A stretch of DNA of 64,000 nt from Mesocentrotus franciscanus (Eukaryota; Echinodermata; Echinoidea; Camarodonta; Strongylocentrotidae), in assembly GCA_037976565.1 (NCBI GenBank), contig CP137683.1, forward strand, positions 14,775,699 to 14,839,698, read 5' to 3'. Made by a program: the position numbers and the translations under genes. Below, piece after piece: positions 12,801-23,205 of this stretch. Positions within the stretch are counted from its first letter, which is position 1. Every line of letters starts with the position of its first letter. The notes beneath the pieces were generated by a model. That model was not told the origin of the DNA, ran no database searches, and was given only the letters and a program-made list of their open reading frames with translations.

Positions 12801-14879
12801 TACTTTTCTGTTTTTTAAAGAAGAAATTGTATTTATCACATACAGATTGTCTGTTAAAAACAGATAAGTAGTAAATTGCGATAAGAACTGTGCAGTAAAA
12901 TTACAGGAGTTCTCGAGACTCTGCTGCAGGCACTTTTCTGTTTTTTTATAGAGAAATTTTCTAACAGTGTAGACTCCATACTACCTGTAGTGCCCATTAA
13001 CTATTTTCCTTTTTCTTGTAATGTCTATAGACTGAATCCCAACGACGCTGAGACCATGGAGAAGAAAGCCGACATACGCTTGCCCAAACTGCCACCCGTT
13101 GGTAAGTATTCTGCCTAATACACTGTCACGACAATCATTAACATTGGAACAAAAAAAATGACACTGATTATTTGCCTCTCTCATGATTTGGGTGCGCCCA
13201 TATTTCATTTAGGAAGATTCAAGATTGAAGTTTTATTGTCCACATTTTATCTAGACATCTACATCTACAATGTATAATGTAAACATAGACAAAACATGGT
13301 ATTACATGTAAGACATTTTCTTTATGAATATATTGGAATTAACAAAAATATATTATTGACAATTTATCACCCTCTATAATTTGTTAAGTCATGTATTTGG
13401 ATAAACATTCATATTAGAAATATATTTTCATTTGTTAGTGATATATTTTGTAATACATTGCTATGTCATATAAAACATTGCTAACTTTGCTATGCCATGT
13501 AATAATTAATGATCCCTGAATACAAATTGATTTTGTTGTTGAGAATAAACCACTTTGAATAATAAATTGATTTGTTGTTCATCAGGTAAAAAAAAAACAG
13601 AATTCGACATCGCTGCCATTAAGGCACGAAGCAAGGCAAGAAAAAACACACCTGAGAAAACTAGTAAGTTGATCACAACTCAAAATGAATTACGACTTCT
13701 CAAAACTGTTGTTCTGTGTGATAGGTTATGGGCTACCATGAAAAGGGGGTCTGGTGCCGGGGAATCCTCCGCCCCCTCCTCCCCTAATACCGGAGTAAAA
13801 TGTTGGATTGAGAGTTAGGAATTCGGTTTGATTATTGAGTTGAAAGCGAAGCAACTGTCGTAGAACGTACATGCACCAACATTTCAAATTTTCTCAGAGG
13901 TTTGGTGATGTCAAAATTTTGTTTTGTGTGTGTGTGTATAAAATATGATAATAATAATAATTTGGATTTCTATAGCGCTTAATACGAAATACGGTATTTA
14001 AGCGCTTCACAGATATTTTTACCCCGCTCATCGAATTAATTCACGTACAATGTGTACCATCTCCACTCCCTGGGGAGTATTTGTACCATTTGGTCATCGT
14101 GAGGGCATATGGCTATTACTAACACAAAGGCTTTCGTAATCCTACCAGGTTAAGCATTAACATTGGAACAAAAAAGATGACACTGATTATTTGTCTCTCT
14201 CATGATTTAGGTGCGTCCATATTTTATTTAAGAAGATTCAAGATTCAAATTTTATTGTCCATATTTTATCTAAAAATCTACATCTCCAATGTGAACATAG
14301 ACAAAACGTGGTATTGCATGCAAGACATTTTTTCTCTATGAATGTATTGCAATAATATTTTTGCATTGGAAATGAATGTTTCCCTTTTTCCAAATATTGA
14401 TACCCTTACTTAGGGTATTAATCTCTTTTGTCATGTACTTTGTAGTACATTTTTGTTTTTGTTTGTTGTGTTGCTTTTTGAAGGATATGATTATAGATTC
14501 AATTAATATTATATTGCCATCTGCATTTACAAGTAAAGGATATTGAAATGTTAATCAGCATTTCGCCCATGTTGCTTGGTCAGATAAACCTCTGAGAAAA
14601 TTACTGGAACTTGAAGTTCATTCATCTTTTGTCTCTACCTTTCTCTCTTTCTATCTCCCTCCCTCTCTCTATGTCTCTCTGTCTCTACCTATTTCTCTCT
14701 CTCTATCTATAGCTCTCTCTTTCTATCCCCTTGTCTATCCCCCTTACCCCTCTCTCTTTCTCTCTCTCCCCCTCTCTTTTTATCTCTCTGTATTTCTTCT
14801 CTCTCTTTCTCTTTCTATCTCCGCTTTCTTTCTCACTCTCTGATAACATTTTGCAGCCAGCGGAGAGCAAGGGAGCTAA
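757..14879 (+). CDS. KIF5: Kinesin-1 heavy chain (KIF5-type), stalk and tail, copy A, 3' part of gene
   Basis: Eleven exons join in one open frame of 1002 nt, giving 333 residues and a stop: 757-851, 1390-1515, 1834-1879, 4435-4506, 5556-5666, 6130-6266, 6679-6758, 7296-7458, 13031-13101, 13586-13663 and 14857-14879. Every intron is GT-AG. Kinesin-1 is the plus-end microtubule motor; this part makes the last coiled coil, which binds light chains and cargo, and the tail. Landmarks are [20 protein letters not shown] in exon 6, YQQEVD in exon 7 and the autoinhibitory QIAK motif across exons 7 and 8, followed by a Gly/Pro/Ser-rich tail. The motor and upper stalk must lie left of the window. Oddities are an extra seven-residue repeat in exon 2, a shifted acceptor at exon 3 and several non-conservative changes. 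It could be a working 3' end or a young pseudogene. Confidence 0.88.
1390..1515 (+). CDS. KIF5: Kinesin copy A exon 2 (coiled coil)
   Basis: Acceptor tttgacag, donor ccg|gtaag. Encodes coiled-coil sequence [15 protein letters not shown]. It contains two successive seven-codon units KLQLDHD and KLQLDHK where copy B has one, so copy A has gained one heptad, and it also carries one extra leucine ([10 protein letters not shown] against DEAEKAAKL). Confidence 0.85.
1834..1879 (+). CDS. KIF5: Kinesin copy A exon 3, shortened by acceptor shift
   Basis: Encodes [16 protein letters not shown]. Relative to copy B a 21-bp stretch holding the original acceptor and the codons for SQQF is deleted. The deletion is bounded by TTGA on both sides. 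The remaining ttgacag can act as an acceptor and keeps the frame. Confidence 0.8.
2947..3498. mobile_element. TTAA-flanked fold-back element (AGGGACTTGGTAACATCG end)
   Basis: TTAA at 2943-2946 and 3499-3502 bracket inverted ends AGGGACTTGGTAACAT and ATGCTACCGAGTCACT. A central hairpin (3190-3268) pairs ACGTTAAGAGTTGAAAG with CTTTCAAGTCTTAACGT. Found in the copy A intron only. Confidence 0.7.
4435..4506 (+). CDS. KIF5: Kinesin copy A exon 4
   Basis: Acceptor tttttctcag, donor aag|gtgaga. Encodes [20 protein letters not shown], aligning with the kinesin-1 [16 protein letters not shown] region near the light-chain-binding end of the coil. K to E, N to Y and K to Q differ from copy B, whose version is closer to the usual one. 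Confidence 0.9.
4651..4961. mobile_element. Fold-back element with about 60-bp terminal inverted repeats
   Basis: Starts GGGGGGTGTTTCACAAAGAT and ends with its complement ATCTTTGTGAAACACCCCCC. The arms continue inward through AAGTTGGACTTAAAAATTATGGA. Copy B has uninterrupted sequence here (46040-46060), so this is a post-duplication insertion. Confidence 0.82.
5556..5666 (+). CDS. KIF5: Kinesin copy A exon 5
   Basis: Acceptor ctccatcag, donor gag|gtaaaa. Encodes an acidic linker ([12 protein letters not shown]) and then [16 protein letters not shown], a signature of kinesin-1 heavy chains. It ends DKVHKE where the family normally has TKVHKQ. Confidence 0.92.
6130..6266 (+). CDS. KIF5: Kinesin copy A exon 6
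   Basis: Acceptor tgatttaag, donor agag|gtttgt. Encodes [20 protein letters not shown] and the following [13 protein letters not shown], the most conserved block of the kinesin-1 tail coil, ending in RDRKR. Same length (137 nt) as in copy B. Confidence 0.95.
6679..6758 (+). CDS. KIF5: Kinesin copy A exon 7
   Basis: Acceptor tttgtaccag, donor ttg|gtaagt, 80 nt. Encodes [20 protein letters not shown] and then GSSAQI. The G of the split alanine codon of the QIAK motif is its last base. VDGI replaces the usual VDRI. Confidence 0.93.
7296..7458 (+). CDS. KIF5: Kinesin copy A exon 8 (IAK motif and Gly/Pro-rich tail)
   Basis: Acceptor ccccttcag, donor gtc|gtaagt. Completes QIAK and continues [20 protein letters not shown] to [18 protein letters not shown] is the segment that folds back on the motor heads to inhibit them in kinesin-1. 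Two codons shorter than copy B in the glycine run. Confidence 0.93.
7622..8402 (-). mobile_element. tRNA-derived SINE (minus strand) interrupted by a LINE fragment
   Basis: On the minus strand 8402-8330 reads like a tRNA: box A near 8379-8392 (GTCGAGTGGTTTAAG) and box B GGTTCGACCC at 8341-8350. The tail end at 7622-7700 carries GCGCTATATAAAT-type sequence and a TAA/ATT repeat. Shorter copies of the body occur at 13943-14150, 30020-30185, 52580-52805 and 58199-58410. The middle (about 7836-8215) is LINE sequence on the opposite strand. Confidence 0.65.
7836..8215 (+). mobile_element. CR1/L2-like LINE, 3' end fragment
   Basis: Broken reading frames contain [22 protein letters not shown] and a final KLESFK, the usual C-terminus of CR1/L2-type reverse transcriptase proteins, then AGATAAATGGCGCCATACAAG. 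Contains stops and frameshifts. Confidence 0.6.
8770..9545. repeat. Subterminal tandem repeat, about 240 bp, 3-4 units
   Basis: Units containing tctgtaattttacagagtgc recur near 8770, 9013, 9257 and 9510, with shared ggaaagatctg and ccaaaagaaacgaaataactgg blocks. Lies just inside the left end of the 4.37-kb element. Confidence 0.85.
9640..10784 (+). CDS. Transposon-borne two-exon gene, unknown product (partial)
   Basis: Exon one is open to the donor AAAG|gtgagc at 9948-9949 and includes [20 protein letters not shown] and TMEFIQR. After an acceptor tgtatttttag at 10565 the same frame continues [12 protein letters not shown], a lysine run GGKKKKKS that could be a nuclear signal, and about 50 more residues to a stop near 10782. 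I recall multi-copy uncharacterised proteins in fish and invertebrates with a similar shape (an acidic segment, then YP...FIQ), but no domain name can be given. The true start was not found; an ATG at 9666 is in another frame. Its position inside a mobile element suggests either a transposon-encoded gene or a captured host gene. It is absent from copy B. Confidence 0.5.
12310..12955. repeat. Subterminal tandem repeat, about 128 bp, 5 units
   Basis: Units start near 12331, 12457, 12587, 12715 and 12843 (cagatagtctgtt), giving periods of 126-130. Each holds gataagtagtaaattgcgat and acttctgcaagt. Open frames across it on the minus strand are repeat artefacts. Confidence 0.92.
13031..13101 (+). 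CDS. KIF5: Kinesin copy A exon 9
   Basis: Acceptor atgtctatag, donor ttg|gtaagt, 71 nt. Encodes [20 protein letters not shown]. The preceding intron is 5.57 kb long because a 4.37-kb transposon sits in it. Confidence 0.9.
13586..13663 (+). CDS. KIF5: Kinesin copy A exon 10 (penultimate)
   Basis: Acceptor gttcatcag, donor acta|gtaagt. Encodes [20 protein letters not shown] and TPEKT. It corresponds to exon 10a of copy B. The second version of this exon (10b) has been deleted from copy A, leaving only its duplicated flank at about 14150-14345. Confidence 0.88.
13943..14150 (-). mobile_element. SINE fragment, shared by both kinesin copies
   Basis: AATAATAATAATTTGGATTTCTATAGCGCTTAATACG and following sequence match the tail and body of the SINE at 7622 but lack the tRNA head. 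The same insertion is at 58199-58410 in copy B, so it predates the duplication. Confidence 0.7.
14635..14850. repeat. CT-rich low-complexity tract before terminal exon
   Basis: Long (CT)n-type pyrimidine stretch in both copies (also 59870-60135). It lies immediately upstream of the last-exon acceptor and may serve as its polypyrimidine tract. Confidence 0.85.
14857..14879 (+). CDS. KIF5: Kinesin copy A terminal exon and stop
   Basis: Acceptor cattttgcag after a long CT-rich tract. With the A left by exon 10 it encodes TSGEQGS and TAA. This ending is what I recall for sea-urchin kinesin heavy chain and supports the echinoid assignment. Confidence 0.88.
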
Positions 14880-15468
14880 TGCGTGACCCCCAGTTTTCAT
14901 CTGAAGTGATACATGTAGAGTAAGGATTCTATCGATACATCATTTGCAACCGTTACTTAGGTAGTAGTGATAGAAAATCAAAGTATATGCATTGTACATT
15001 GTAAACACACGAATGGTTGTGACGCTCGTATATTATATGAAACTTACTTGTGTTTACACATCAAGATACGGCATTAACACTTGACTCATGGTTATGATAA
15101 TAAGAATAAGGTACTAAAATTTGTGTCACATGCAAGAGATTGTATTAACACTAGATTTGCAGTTGGGATATCAAAACATGTAATATGACAGATTGAATGA
15201 AATCTAGTAATATTGAATGTTCAATAGATGCAAAACAGATGAGTCTGATATGTAAACTTGAACTTAGTTGTAGCTGTAGTTTAACAATAGCGTGTGATTA
15301 TATCTGCCCTGTATGATGGCTTTCAAATGATCGAGGAAAAATAGAAGAAAAACAAATGATTGAGAATTAAATGTACTGTAGATCAAGCAATTTCACTGGA
15401 AATCGTTTTCAAACATTTCAGTTTTTTGTTGTGAAATGATTGATTGTAGTGGGTATTATGTATTGTGC

Positions 15469-15474
15469 AATAAA
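15469..15474 (+). promoter_or_regulatory. Poly(A) signal of kinesin copy A
   Basis: AATAAA about 590 bases after the copy A stop codon, conserved at the matching place in copy B (60763). Confidence 0.55.
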
Positions 15475-15542
15475 GTTGGTCACATCGAATGCTTTATAAT
15501 ACACCATCTAATATTGTACAAGTTTACATACGTGTAGTGTAT

Positions 15543-16674
15543 CTACAATCTTTCAGGTGCCTTTGACTCAGTAGATCATACAATCCTTCTTGATCGACTC
15601 TCCGAAGTGTTTAATATCACAGGCAGTGCTCTGTCCTGGTTCACTTCTTACCTGTCGGGTCGCACCAGCAGATGCAAAGTAACATGTGAACTATCTACTC
15701 AACAGTCTCTTGATTACGGCGTACCGCAAGGATCAGTAATCGGACCGCGACTCTTCAGCATGTACACGCAGCCACTATCGGACATAATTGGACAGTATGA
15801 AGGTGTGCGCTATCACTCATATGAAGACGATATTTCATTGTATGTTTCTGCTGATCCTAGGAGTACAGAATCAGTGAACCATGCTCTTTCATCTTTATCA
15901 AGCTGTGTTGAGTATCTCCAGGAGTGGATGGCGTGTAATATGTTGAAGCTAAATTGTGACAAAACTGAGTTTCTTGTAGTATCTACCCCACAAGCACGGC
16001 AGTATGTGTCTGATGTCAACCTGGCGATTTCTGACATCTCGATAAATCCAATATTTGCTGCAAAAAGTCTTGGTGTGGAGTTTGATTCAGCACTCAAGAT
16101 GGATCTTCATGTGTCATCCCTCTGTCGTGGACTTCACTACCACCTATCAAATATAGCTAGTATTAGACCTTTCGTAAATGCGAAAGCATGTCAGCGTGCT
16201 GTCCGAGCTATAGTGTTGTCTCGTCTTGACTATGCCAATGCATTATTGTATGGGATCAGGTCATCACAAATGCAGCGTCTCCAGAAGGTCCAGAATCGTG
16301 CAGCAATGCTGATCTACTTGGCCCGTAAGCACGATCATGTCAGTTTTTACCTGTTTTTTTTTTGCTAGGCGTGGGGCCCGCCCCCCCCCCCTGGATCCGC
16401 CACTGACGGACAGCACACTGCTACAGGTTCCTCGAACATACACCAAAGCTGGCGACAATGCTTTCCAGGCATGCGCTCCTCGACTCTGGAATGAGCTTCC
16501 ACGTTTTATTCGTTCATCTCCTTCTCTGGATGTCTTCCGAAAGTGTGTCAAAACTCTCCTCTTTGTCCATAATCAACAATAGATTCTTTTATAACTTTTT
16601 ATGTAAAGCGCTGTGAAACAACAGCTAGTTTGTAAGAGCGCTATATAAATGAATTTATTGTATTGTATTGTATT
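15543..16674 (+). mobile_element. CR1/L2-like LINE, 5'-truncated, copy A only
   Basis: Reverse-transcriptase motifs in one frame: AFDSVDHTILLDRLSEVF, SWFTSYLSGR, GVPQGSVIGPRLF and YEDDISLYVS, where the catalytic YADD has become YEDD. A short GC-rich stretch (16338-16405) replaces part of the protein, after which NAFQACAPRLWNELPRFIRS closes the C-terminus. The 3' end is GCGCTATATAAATGAATT plus (TATTG)n. Copy B has no insertion at the matching point (about 60835). The altered active site and internal damage mean it is dead. Confidence 0.9.
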
Positions 16675-17248
16675 GTGTATATGTCATTAAATGTAATATA
16701 TTTTTTTATGTTGAAATAAGTTGTTATATTACGAGTACACAATGGAAATTAAGAGCATACAAGTCTTTTCCATACACTGTTCCATTTGAAGTGGGATTTT
16801 ATAAGTGGACTCTTTGGTATTTTAGATGGCTCTCTTGTCCATTATCTAGTAAAATATCAAGACATTTTGTTGCAGGATATTTTTAGAAAAATTTCACATG
16901 TAGTGGTAATGTAAAGTAGCATAAATCTCTTCCAAATCTTTAGATAATTAGTTGGAAAATCTTAGTTATTTTTTCTGATTTTGTGCTTTTTGATGATAAG
17001 GGCCCGAATTGTGTGTGATACATACACATTTCCAGTGGGCTTGAAGTATATTTGGCACCCAGTAAAGTCACATCATTATTTTAAAGAATGGGATGAAGTA
17101 TTGATGAAGGATCTCTCTGGTTTATATGCCAAATAAAACAAAGCCCAACTAGGTATACACCAAGTTAGGTTTTGGTTAATGTGTCATGCAGGGTTAAATC
17201 ATTCTCAATGTGGCCGTATTCTTGAAAACATACTAAGTGAAACCATGT

Positions 17249-17620
17249 CAGGGGCGGATCTAGCTTTTTGCTAAGGAGGGGGGGGGGGTTGACCCAATGA
17301 CGATGCGGAGCATCGTCCACAAGCCGCATAGCGGCGAGGCGATTTTTTTTGTTGCTATTTTGAACCCCCGTAAGTGATGTTTTCCTGGCATCTACTAACA
17401 AAATGGAGACCATAAAAAGCAGTGCATGATAACGTCTTTTTAAATCAAGTAACAGTTTAATACACAGTTATATCCAGCTAAGGGGGGGGGGTTGACCCAA
17501 TGACGATGCGGATACTGTATGGGTCTGGACACATGATGGCGTTTTTCTATGCACATCACATTTTCACTTGGCAGCCCAAGGGGGGGTTTAAACCCCTAAA
17601 CCCCCGTAGATCCGCCACTG
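17249..17620. mobile_element. hAT-like non-autonomous element
   Basis: Ends CAGGGGCGGATCTA and TAGATCCGCCACTG are the kind of terminal repeat seen in hAT elements. CATGT flanks both ends. No coding region. The matching place in copy B is unrelated sequence. Confidence 0.65.
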
Positions 17621-19807
17621 CATGTTTAACTTTGTCCACTTATTATGGAATATACATTTGTCTAAAATATACATTTCCCTCTGCTTTGAGGTTTATGTGT
17701 ACATTTACTGTAAAGAGAGAAAAGAGAAATAGACTTTGCTTAAAGCGCTGTAGGCCTGTAGCAATGTAAATGTAGGATAGAATTTTAGCATAGTATTTGC
17801 AACACAAGAGAAGGTATTTACATTGTGTTGCAAATTACTGCCATGTATTGTGTTCAGTTTATTGAAATTATGTTCAGTTTATTGAAATTATGTTCAGTTT
17901 ATTGAATAATGTTCGGTTTATTTAATTATATTCACCTTATTCAATTATGTTCAAAACGTTTATTAGAGTTTCTCTAGAATCATTTTTTAATGAAAATGCT
18001 GATTGTATGTTGCATGAAAGAGTACAAAATCAAGTGAAAATGTGAAAAATGTGTTTTGTGTCTCTGTCATTAAAGAATGACCCTTATCGCAAAGACAGTA
18101 AATAGTCAAAGTGCAATATTTGTTCCAAGCAAATAATATTTTGTGTTTCATTTGTCGTATATTGTGGGTTATTACCAATTTTTCGCTTCCTATGATGTTT
18201 CAGTACATTCACACATTTATGTAGACTGCAGTAAGTGACCGGGCTTAATAACTTCAATTTTAAATGTATTGTCAACATTGACATAAATATTGATTAATCT
18301 CAAAGATTGTAGTTTACATTTCATTTGAAAGAAGCTAAATCTTTTAGTTAATCATTATTTTCTTGATTCTTTTTTTGCTATGTGAGACAAATTTTTGAAA
18401 AGTAAACAAAATTACATTATTTACCAAGGAGCTCTGGAAAAAATGTAGTGGTCTTTATTACAATAACATACAAAGATATCTTCCTTACAGTACATGTATA
18501 TGATTAAAACATTTATTTCATCATGTTTCTTGTCGCACGTAGACATCAATGTCACTTCCAAACTACAACATCCAACACTAGACCCTATATTGTCTGATGA
18601 GAGCGAGAAAGGCCTTAATTTGTATCAATTTATGTTGCGTTATTGCCCTTCTGGCTCACAGCAGATGACGTAAAAAGTTCAAAGAGAACAAAAGAAATTA
18701 TCAGTGGTATCCAAACAGTACCAGTCATTTATTAATGTAGTCTGGGAATGGCTCTACACAGTCCAATCTGAAATCAAAATAATATTTAACTCTTAAGATA
18801 TCAACGATTGTGGGGAGTTATGATCATAGGGGTGGTATTAATAATTGTCATTCATTCTTTCTTTTACATTATTTATGTTTTTTTCTCCATGATTTATTTT
18901 ATGTTTAATTACAGATGGGATGCCCACTGCAGACCAAAGCGAATAAAATCTGATCTTTCGTGGGATTTATCAGTAAAATGCAGTTTGCATTTTGTTCTCT
19001 TAATTTGCTTTCATTTTTAAATTCCTCTCACGTTCATCTTCGATCATCTCGTTCAGTTTTTGTTGTTGTTGTTGGTCAGACATTACATTTTTATATCACC
19101 TTTGCATGTTTATCTCCTCTTTGCCTGCTTTATTTGGTTTATGTTACAGTGTTTTGAACAGTTCAAACCCCATCCTCCCCCTTCACTTAATTCAAACCTA
19201 TAACTAAATCTATTCCTAATGCTGTCTCTGACACCCAAAACTTAAACCCTTATCGTAACCCTATTCCTAAATCTTGGATGGATTATATTATGATTACATG
19301 AAGATTTTTTTCTTCTTCAAAGTAAGGTGCATATCCGTAGTTGTAAAATGCAGTGTGTATACATTATCACTTAATATGTCTATTTTGTATGCACCGGTTA
19401 ACAGTAGATTGTGATTATGCTCATGATAATATGAAACAAAACTGCACCCAAACTGATAAGCCAAAAGCAATCACAGAAGGTATAAGTAAAGAATTGGATC
19501 AAGAAGAAACCAGATAAATGATCCAGAAGCTCAGCCAAGTAAGGAACGAAATTTGTCATCAATTTAAAAATTAAATCAAGAAAAATGTAATTAAAAAATT
19601 AATTGTGTGATTGCAATATCAGCTGGATAGGATCTAAAACTAAATCAGGAAATACTCACAGTTACTAATTTATAGGGTATGAAATTCTGTAAATACGATA
19701 TGGATAAATGAGAATAGCGAGAAATTTTAGCTAAAGAAAATCACTCGTCAATATGTTGAAACAGTTGAATGTTGGAGAATTTTAAGCACTAGGACTATTT
19801 CTTCAAT

Positions 19808-20700
19808 AAAGTTGAACCTCACTATATAGAGCTCTGATATAACAAGGTATCTGTTATAACAAGGTGATTTCTTCAACTTAAAAAGGCGGTAATATTTGCA
19901 TCAATATTGCTCCTTTCATTATTTATACAGCACAAAAATGTTATTTATACCAGTAGCGCATGCTTAGACTTAATCACAAAACTTGGACCGATCATTACAT
20001 AATGATTAATTGATGAGCATTCAAGGTAAATACTGAATGAATATTCATGTACATGCTGATGAATATTCATGTGTAATGAAATGTTGCTCCATGTTGCACT
20101 TGTACATGGCTATCCAAGTTTTGTGTATTGGTATGGAGTCGATTCACACTCGCATTATATTCACTGCTGTGTATGAGTTTTGTTGTTCCCTAAACGTTGT
20201 TAAGAGGATGATGTAAACAGCTGAATAGACTACAAGCAATTCAATTTTCTGTTGTGTGTGCTTAATTAAAATGGATAATGACGAGAATACAGCCATTAAA
20301 TATGTAACACATTTAAGGGAGAGTGACATATCAGTTTACTAACATATTCAAATTGTATGCATACTTTTAAAAGGTTGATCTTGACAACCTGAAAGATTGT
20401 CTGATGATTGCCTTACATAGCAACACGTAATGTATGGAGACTGGATTCCAAGTATTTGAAGTTCATTCATTAATAACAGGTTAATGGAATAACTCATCAC
20501 TAGGTCCATAGGAAAGGAACATCCATACATTTGAATATGATGGTAAACCGATCCATTGTCCTTGATAGCACACAAATATACATGTACCGACAAAACCTTG
20601 TTATATTGAGGGCGTAGGGACCAGCAGAATAACTTTGTTTCATTTATATCGGGTATCTCATTATATCAGAACTCTTTGTAACAAGTTCTAACTATAATAC
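19808..20700. mobile_element. Possible pogo/Tigger-like element remnant
   Basis: The left side has ACCTCACTATATAGAGCTCTGATATAACAAGG; the right side, on the other strand, has GAGTTCTGATATAATGAG and CTTGTTATATTGAGG. Such 'gatataac' ends resemble pogo/Tigger transposons. The match between ends is weak and no transposase is visible. Confidence 0.3.
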
Positions 20701-20769
20701 ACTGACTTGTGAAACTTGTTCAATCTATGAAGTTGAAGTGATTCCGTTAGTACTATTTCATCTACTAAG

Positions 20770-21115
20770 TATTTCCTTGTTACCTCTCCTTTCATTTTTC
20801 TTTCACTTTTTATCTCTCTTGCTCTCCTCCTCCCTCCTTCCTCTCTCTCTCATCCCCCTTTCCCTCTCTCTCTCTCTCATCCACCTTCCTCTCTCTCTCT
20901 CTCTCTCATCCCCCTTCCCCTCTCTCTCTCACCCCCTTCCTCTCTCTCTCATCCCCTCTCTCTTCCTCTCCTCTTCCCTCTCTCTGTCTCTGTCTCTCTT
21001 TCTCTCTCTCTCCCTCCCTCTATCTGTCTCTTCTCTATCTCACTTTCTCCCTCTTACTTATTCTTATCATCTATGCCCACACCTCTCTTTCCTATCACAA
21101 TGTTCTCTCTCTGCA
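20770..21115. repeat. CT-rich low-complexity tract
   Basis: Long (CT)n and CTCTCTCATCCCCCTTCC repeats. The open frame through it is a leucine/serine-only artefact. Confidence 0.9.
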
Positions 21116-22218
21116 GACCCTCCTACCGGATCAGATACTTCAATTCCACAAAAAAAATCCTCCTCTAAATTTGGAAGAATTTGTCTATATCTAAGTGAAC
21201 AATTTTTACAAACAGTACAAGTGTGTCATAACATTGATTTATTTAATCAGTTTCTTTAATACAGCCCCCACTTCAAGTGAAGGCTCAAATCGATAAAAGC
21301 AAAAGATGGTAAAATATAAATGAGATGAATATTAAAATACAAATGAGATAAATAGGAAAATATATAAGCCATCTATACATTATCAAAGATTTAATTCCTA
21401 TTTGTATGCCAAGTACAGTTTGCTTAATAAACAAGGTTTAAATCACAAAAATATGGTTTATAACAATCATTGAAATAAATGATGAGTATGTTGATTCCTA
21501 GTTACAGCATGACAAACGTGACAAATGTTTCATTACATATTTTAGTACATATGAAAATTCAAAATGACTTTTCACATGATTTAAGTACATTTATTATATA
21601 TACAAATATATATATAAATATTGATCAATTACAATTATAGTTCTGCCATGATAACACAACAAGGCTTTCAGCCAAATACAATCCAAACACTGATGGGATT
21701 TCCAAAGATCATTGATTTAGAGTTCTTGAACACACAAGGTTCCTCAACCACAAGGATATCAGAGAGCTCAATAGATTGGATGAGGGAAGAAATGGTGGTT
21801 AAATATGGTGATTTGACATTCACTCGAAAGCCTCCTTATGTCAAAAGGTGATGGCGGCAGTCTCACATGATTATCTAATGCACTGATTATTCCACAATGG
21901 TGAGATGTTATCAAATGTATATCTTTACTCCCTAAAGCATTAGTGGATGCCAAAAGAAGTCGATGCATGGATAAGGTAACACTGATTGCTCGAGCAATCT
22001 ATGACTTTGAATATTGAGTTTCGTATACAGCTTTAAAAAAAAGGAAGATCATTAAAGTAATAGAAATGGAGCTTAATAATGATTTTTGCAATCTCACTAG
22101 CACATCAAGATTTATTACATATACGGCATCCCATAATACAAAAAGCAAATTTAGAATCATGATAATTATTATATAAAGAGAGAAGGCAAACAAAAGTTGT
22201 CGCTATAAATGAAATCTG

Positions 22219-22376
22219 GGACCTGTATTATAAAGAGTAGATAGTAATCGCAACTTCTTTGCGATTGATGTCAATCGCAACTATGTACAGAAGAGATAGG
22301 AGACTGCAAACTTTTGATTGGTCGGAGGACTTGCGATTGATTTGGATCATTCACAATTCTTTATAAGACGAGGCCC
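22219..22376. mobile_element. Small fold-back element
   Basis: Left GGGACCTGTATTATAAAGAG and right TTCTTTATAAGACGAGGCCC are imperfect inverted repeats. TTGCGATTGA motifs repeat inside in both orientations. Confidence 0.5.
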
Positions 22377-23049
22377 TGATGTTTCATATTCAAACAAGCA
22401 AATCTAGATTTGATAAATAATAATCGTAAAAAGCAGATTTGATCACTAATAACCGTAAAAAGTAACAAAGAGAGAAATAGAGAGAGAGAAAAAAAAACAA
22501 GGGAAGCTAGAATAACATATGACTTCATACAGAAACAAGTGGGTCTGATAAACAGTATTTAAACAAGCAAATTGAGATTTGATAGAAATGATAAGTAAAG
22601 ATTTTATTTCAAGTAAGATGAGAAAGAGAGGGAGTAATAATTGCTTTGTATCTGACAGACAGTATTCAAACAAGCATTTCGGATGCATAGTAGAGAAACA
22701 GTGAAATCTAGTATCAGTAAGTCAAACTGGCAATAACAGGGAAACCAAGGAAAAAATATTCGTATAAATCCAAACATTCAAATGTAGATAGTCGCAATTA
22801 CAAAGAGTTAACAAAGAGGTGGAAAGTTCATGCCATGAATGCAATGCTCAGTATTACTATGTAAAGTATAGATTCAACAAGTAATAACAAATATCAATAG
22901 AAAGAGAGGAATCCTCCTTGGTGGGAACCTAAAATCAAGGAAGCGAACCTAAATGTAATTCATTACTAGCAAATGAAAAGTGGGTCATACTTAAAGTAAA
23001 CATGAAGAGAGAGAGAGAGAGAGAAAGTGGTAAGATAGATAGAAAAACA

Positions 23050-23205
23050 TTTAGATCTATTTGTATTCCTCTGTAGAGTAGTTTTGAAAGAGAATCACAA
23101 ACTACAGTACTCTTTCGTGAAATGGATCTATTTGTATTCCTCTGTAGAGTAGTTTTGACAGAGAATTACAAACAAACTACAGTACTCTTTCGTGAAAAGG
23201 AGTAT
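23050..23205. repeat. Tandem duplication, about 75 bp, two units
   Basis: gatctatttgtattcctctg to actctttcgtgaaa occurs twice in succession (about 23054-23121 and 23124-23198) with few differences. Confidence 0.85.

Larger units (their letters stand above)
8597..12969. mobile_element. 4.37-kb TA-flanked DNA transposon carrying a two-exon gene
   Basis: The ends are CACTGTTAAAAAA at 8597 and its complement TTTTCTAACAGTG at 12969, each with TA outside (8595-8596 and 12970-12971). Copy B holds the empty site ttcctagactcc at 54001-54012 with a single TA, which proves the borders. The left subterminal part is an array of about 240-bp repeats, the right part an array of about 128-bp repeats, and two linked coding exons lie between them. 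TA duplication fits several DNA-transposon superfamilies; I cannot name the family. Confidence 0.82.
14880..18703. other. 3' untranslated region and downstream flank of copy A
   Basis: Aligns with 60169-63430 of copy B apart from the LINE and hAT-like insertions. It includes a short run of repeated ATGTTCAGTTTATTGAA units (17848-17950). Similarity fades after about 18703 (63430 in copy B), which is the right-hand limit of the duplicated unit. No convincing gene was seen. Confidence 0.75.

Noticed and set aside
12215..12839. Long open frames on the minus strand with repeated [12 protein letters not shown] blocks
   Set aside because: They arise from the 128-bp tandem repeat and have no splice or protein support.
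20738..21259. 173-codon open frame rich in Leu and Ser
   Set aside because: Translation of a CT microsatellite.
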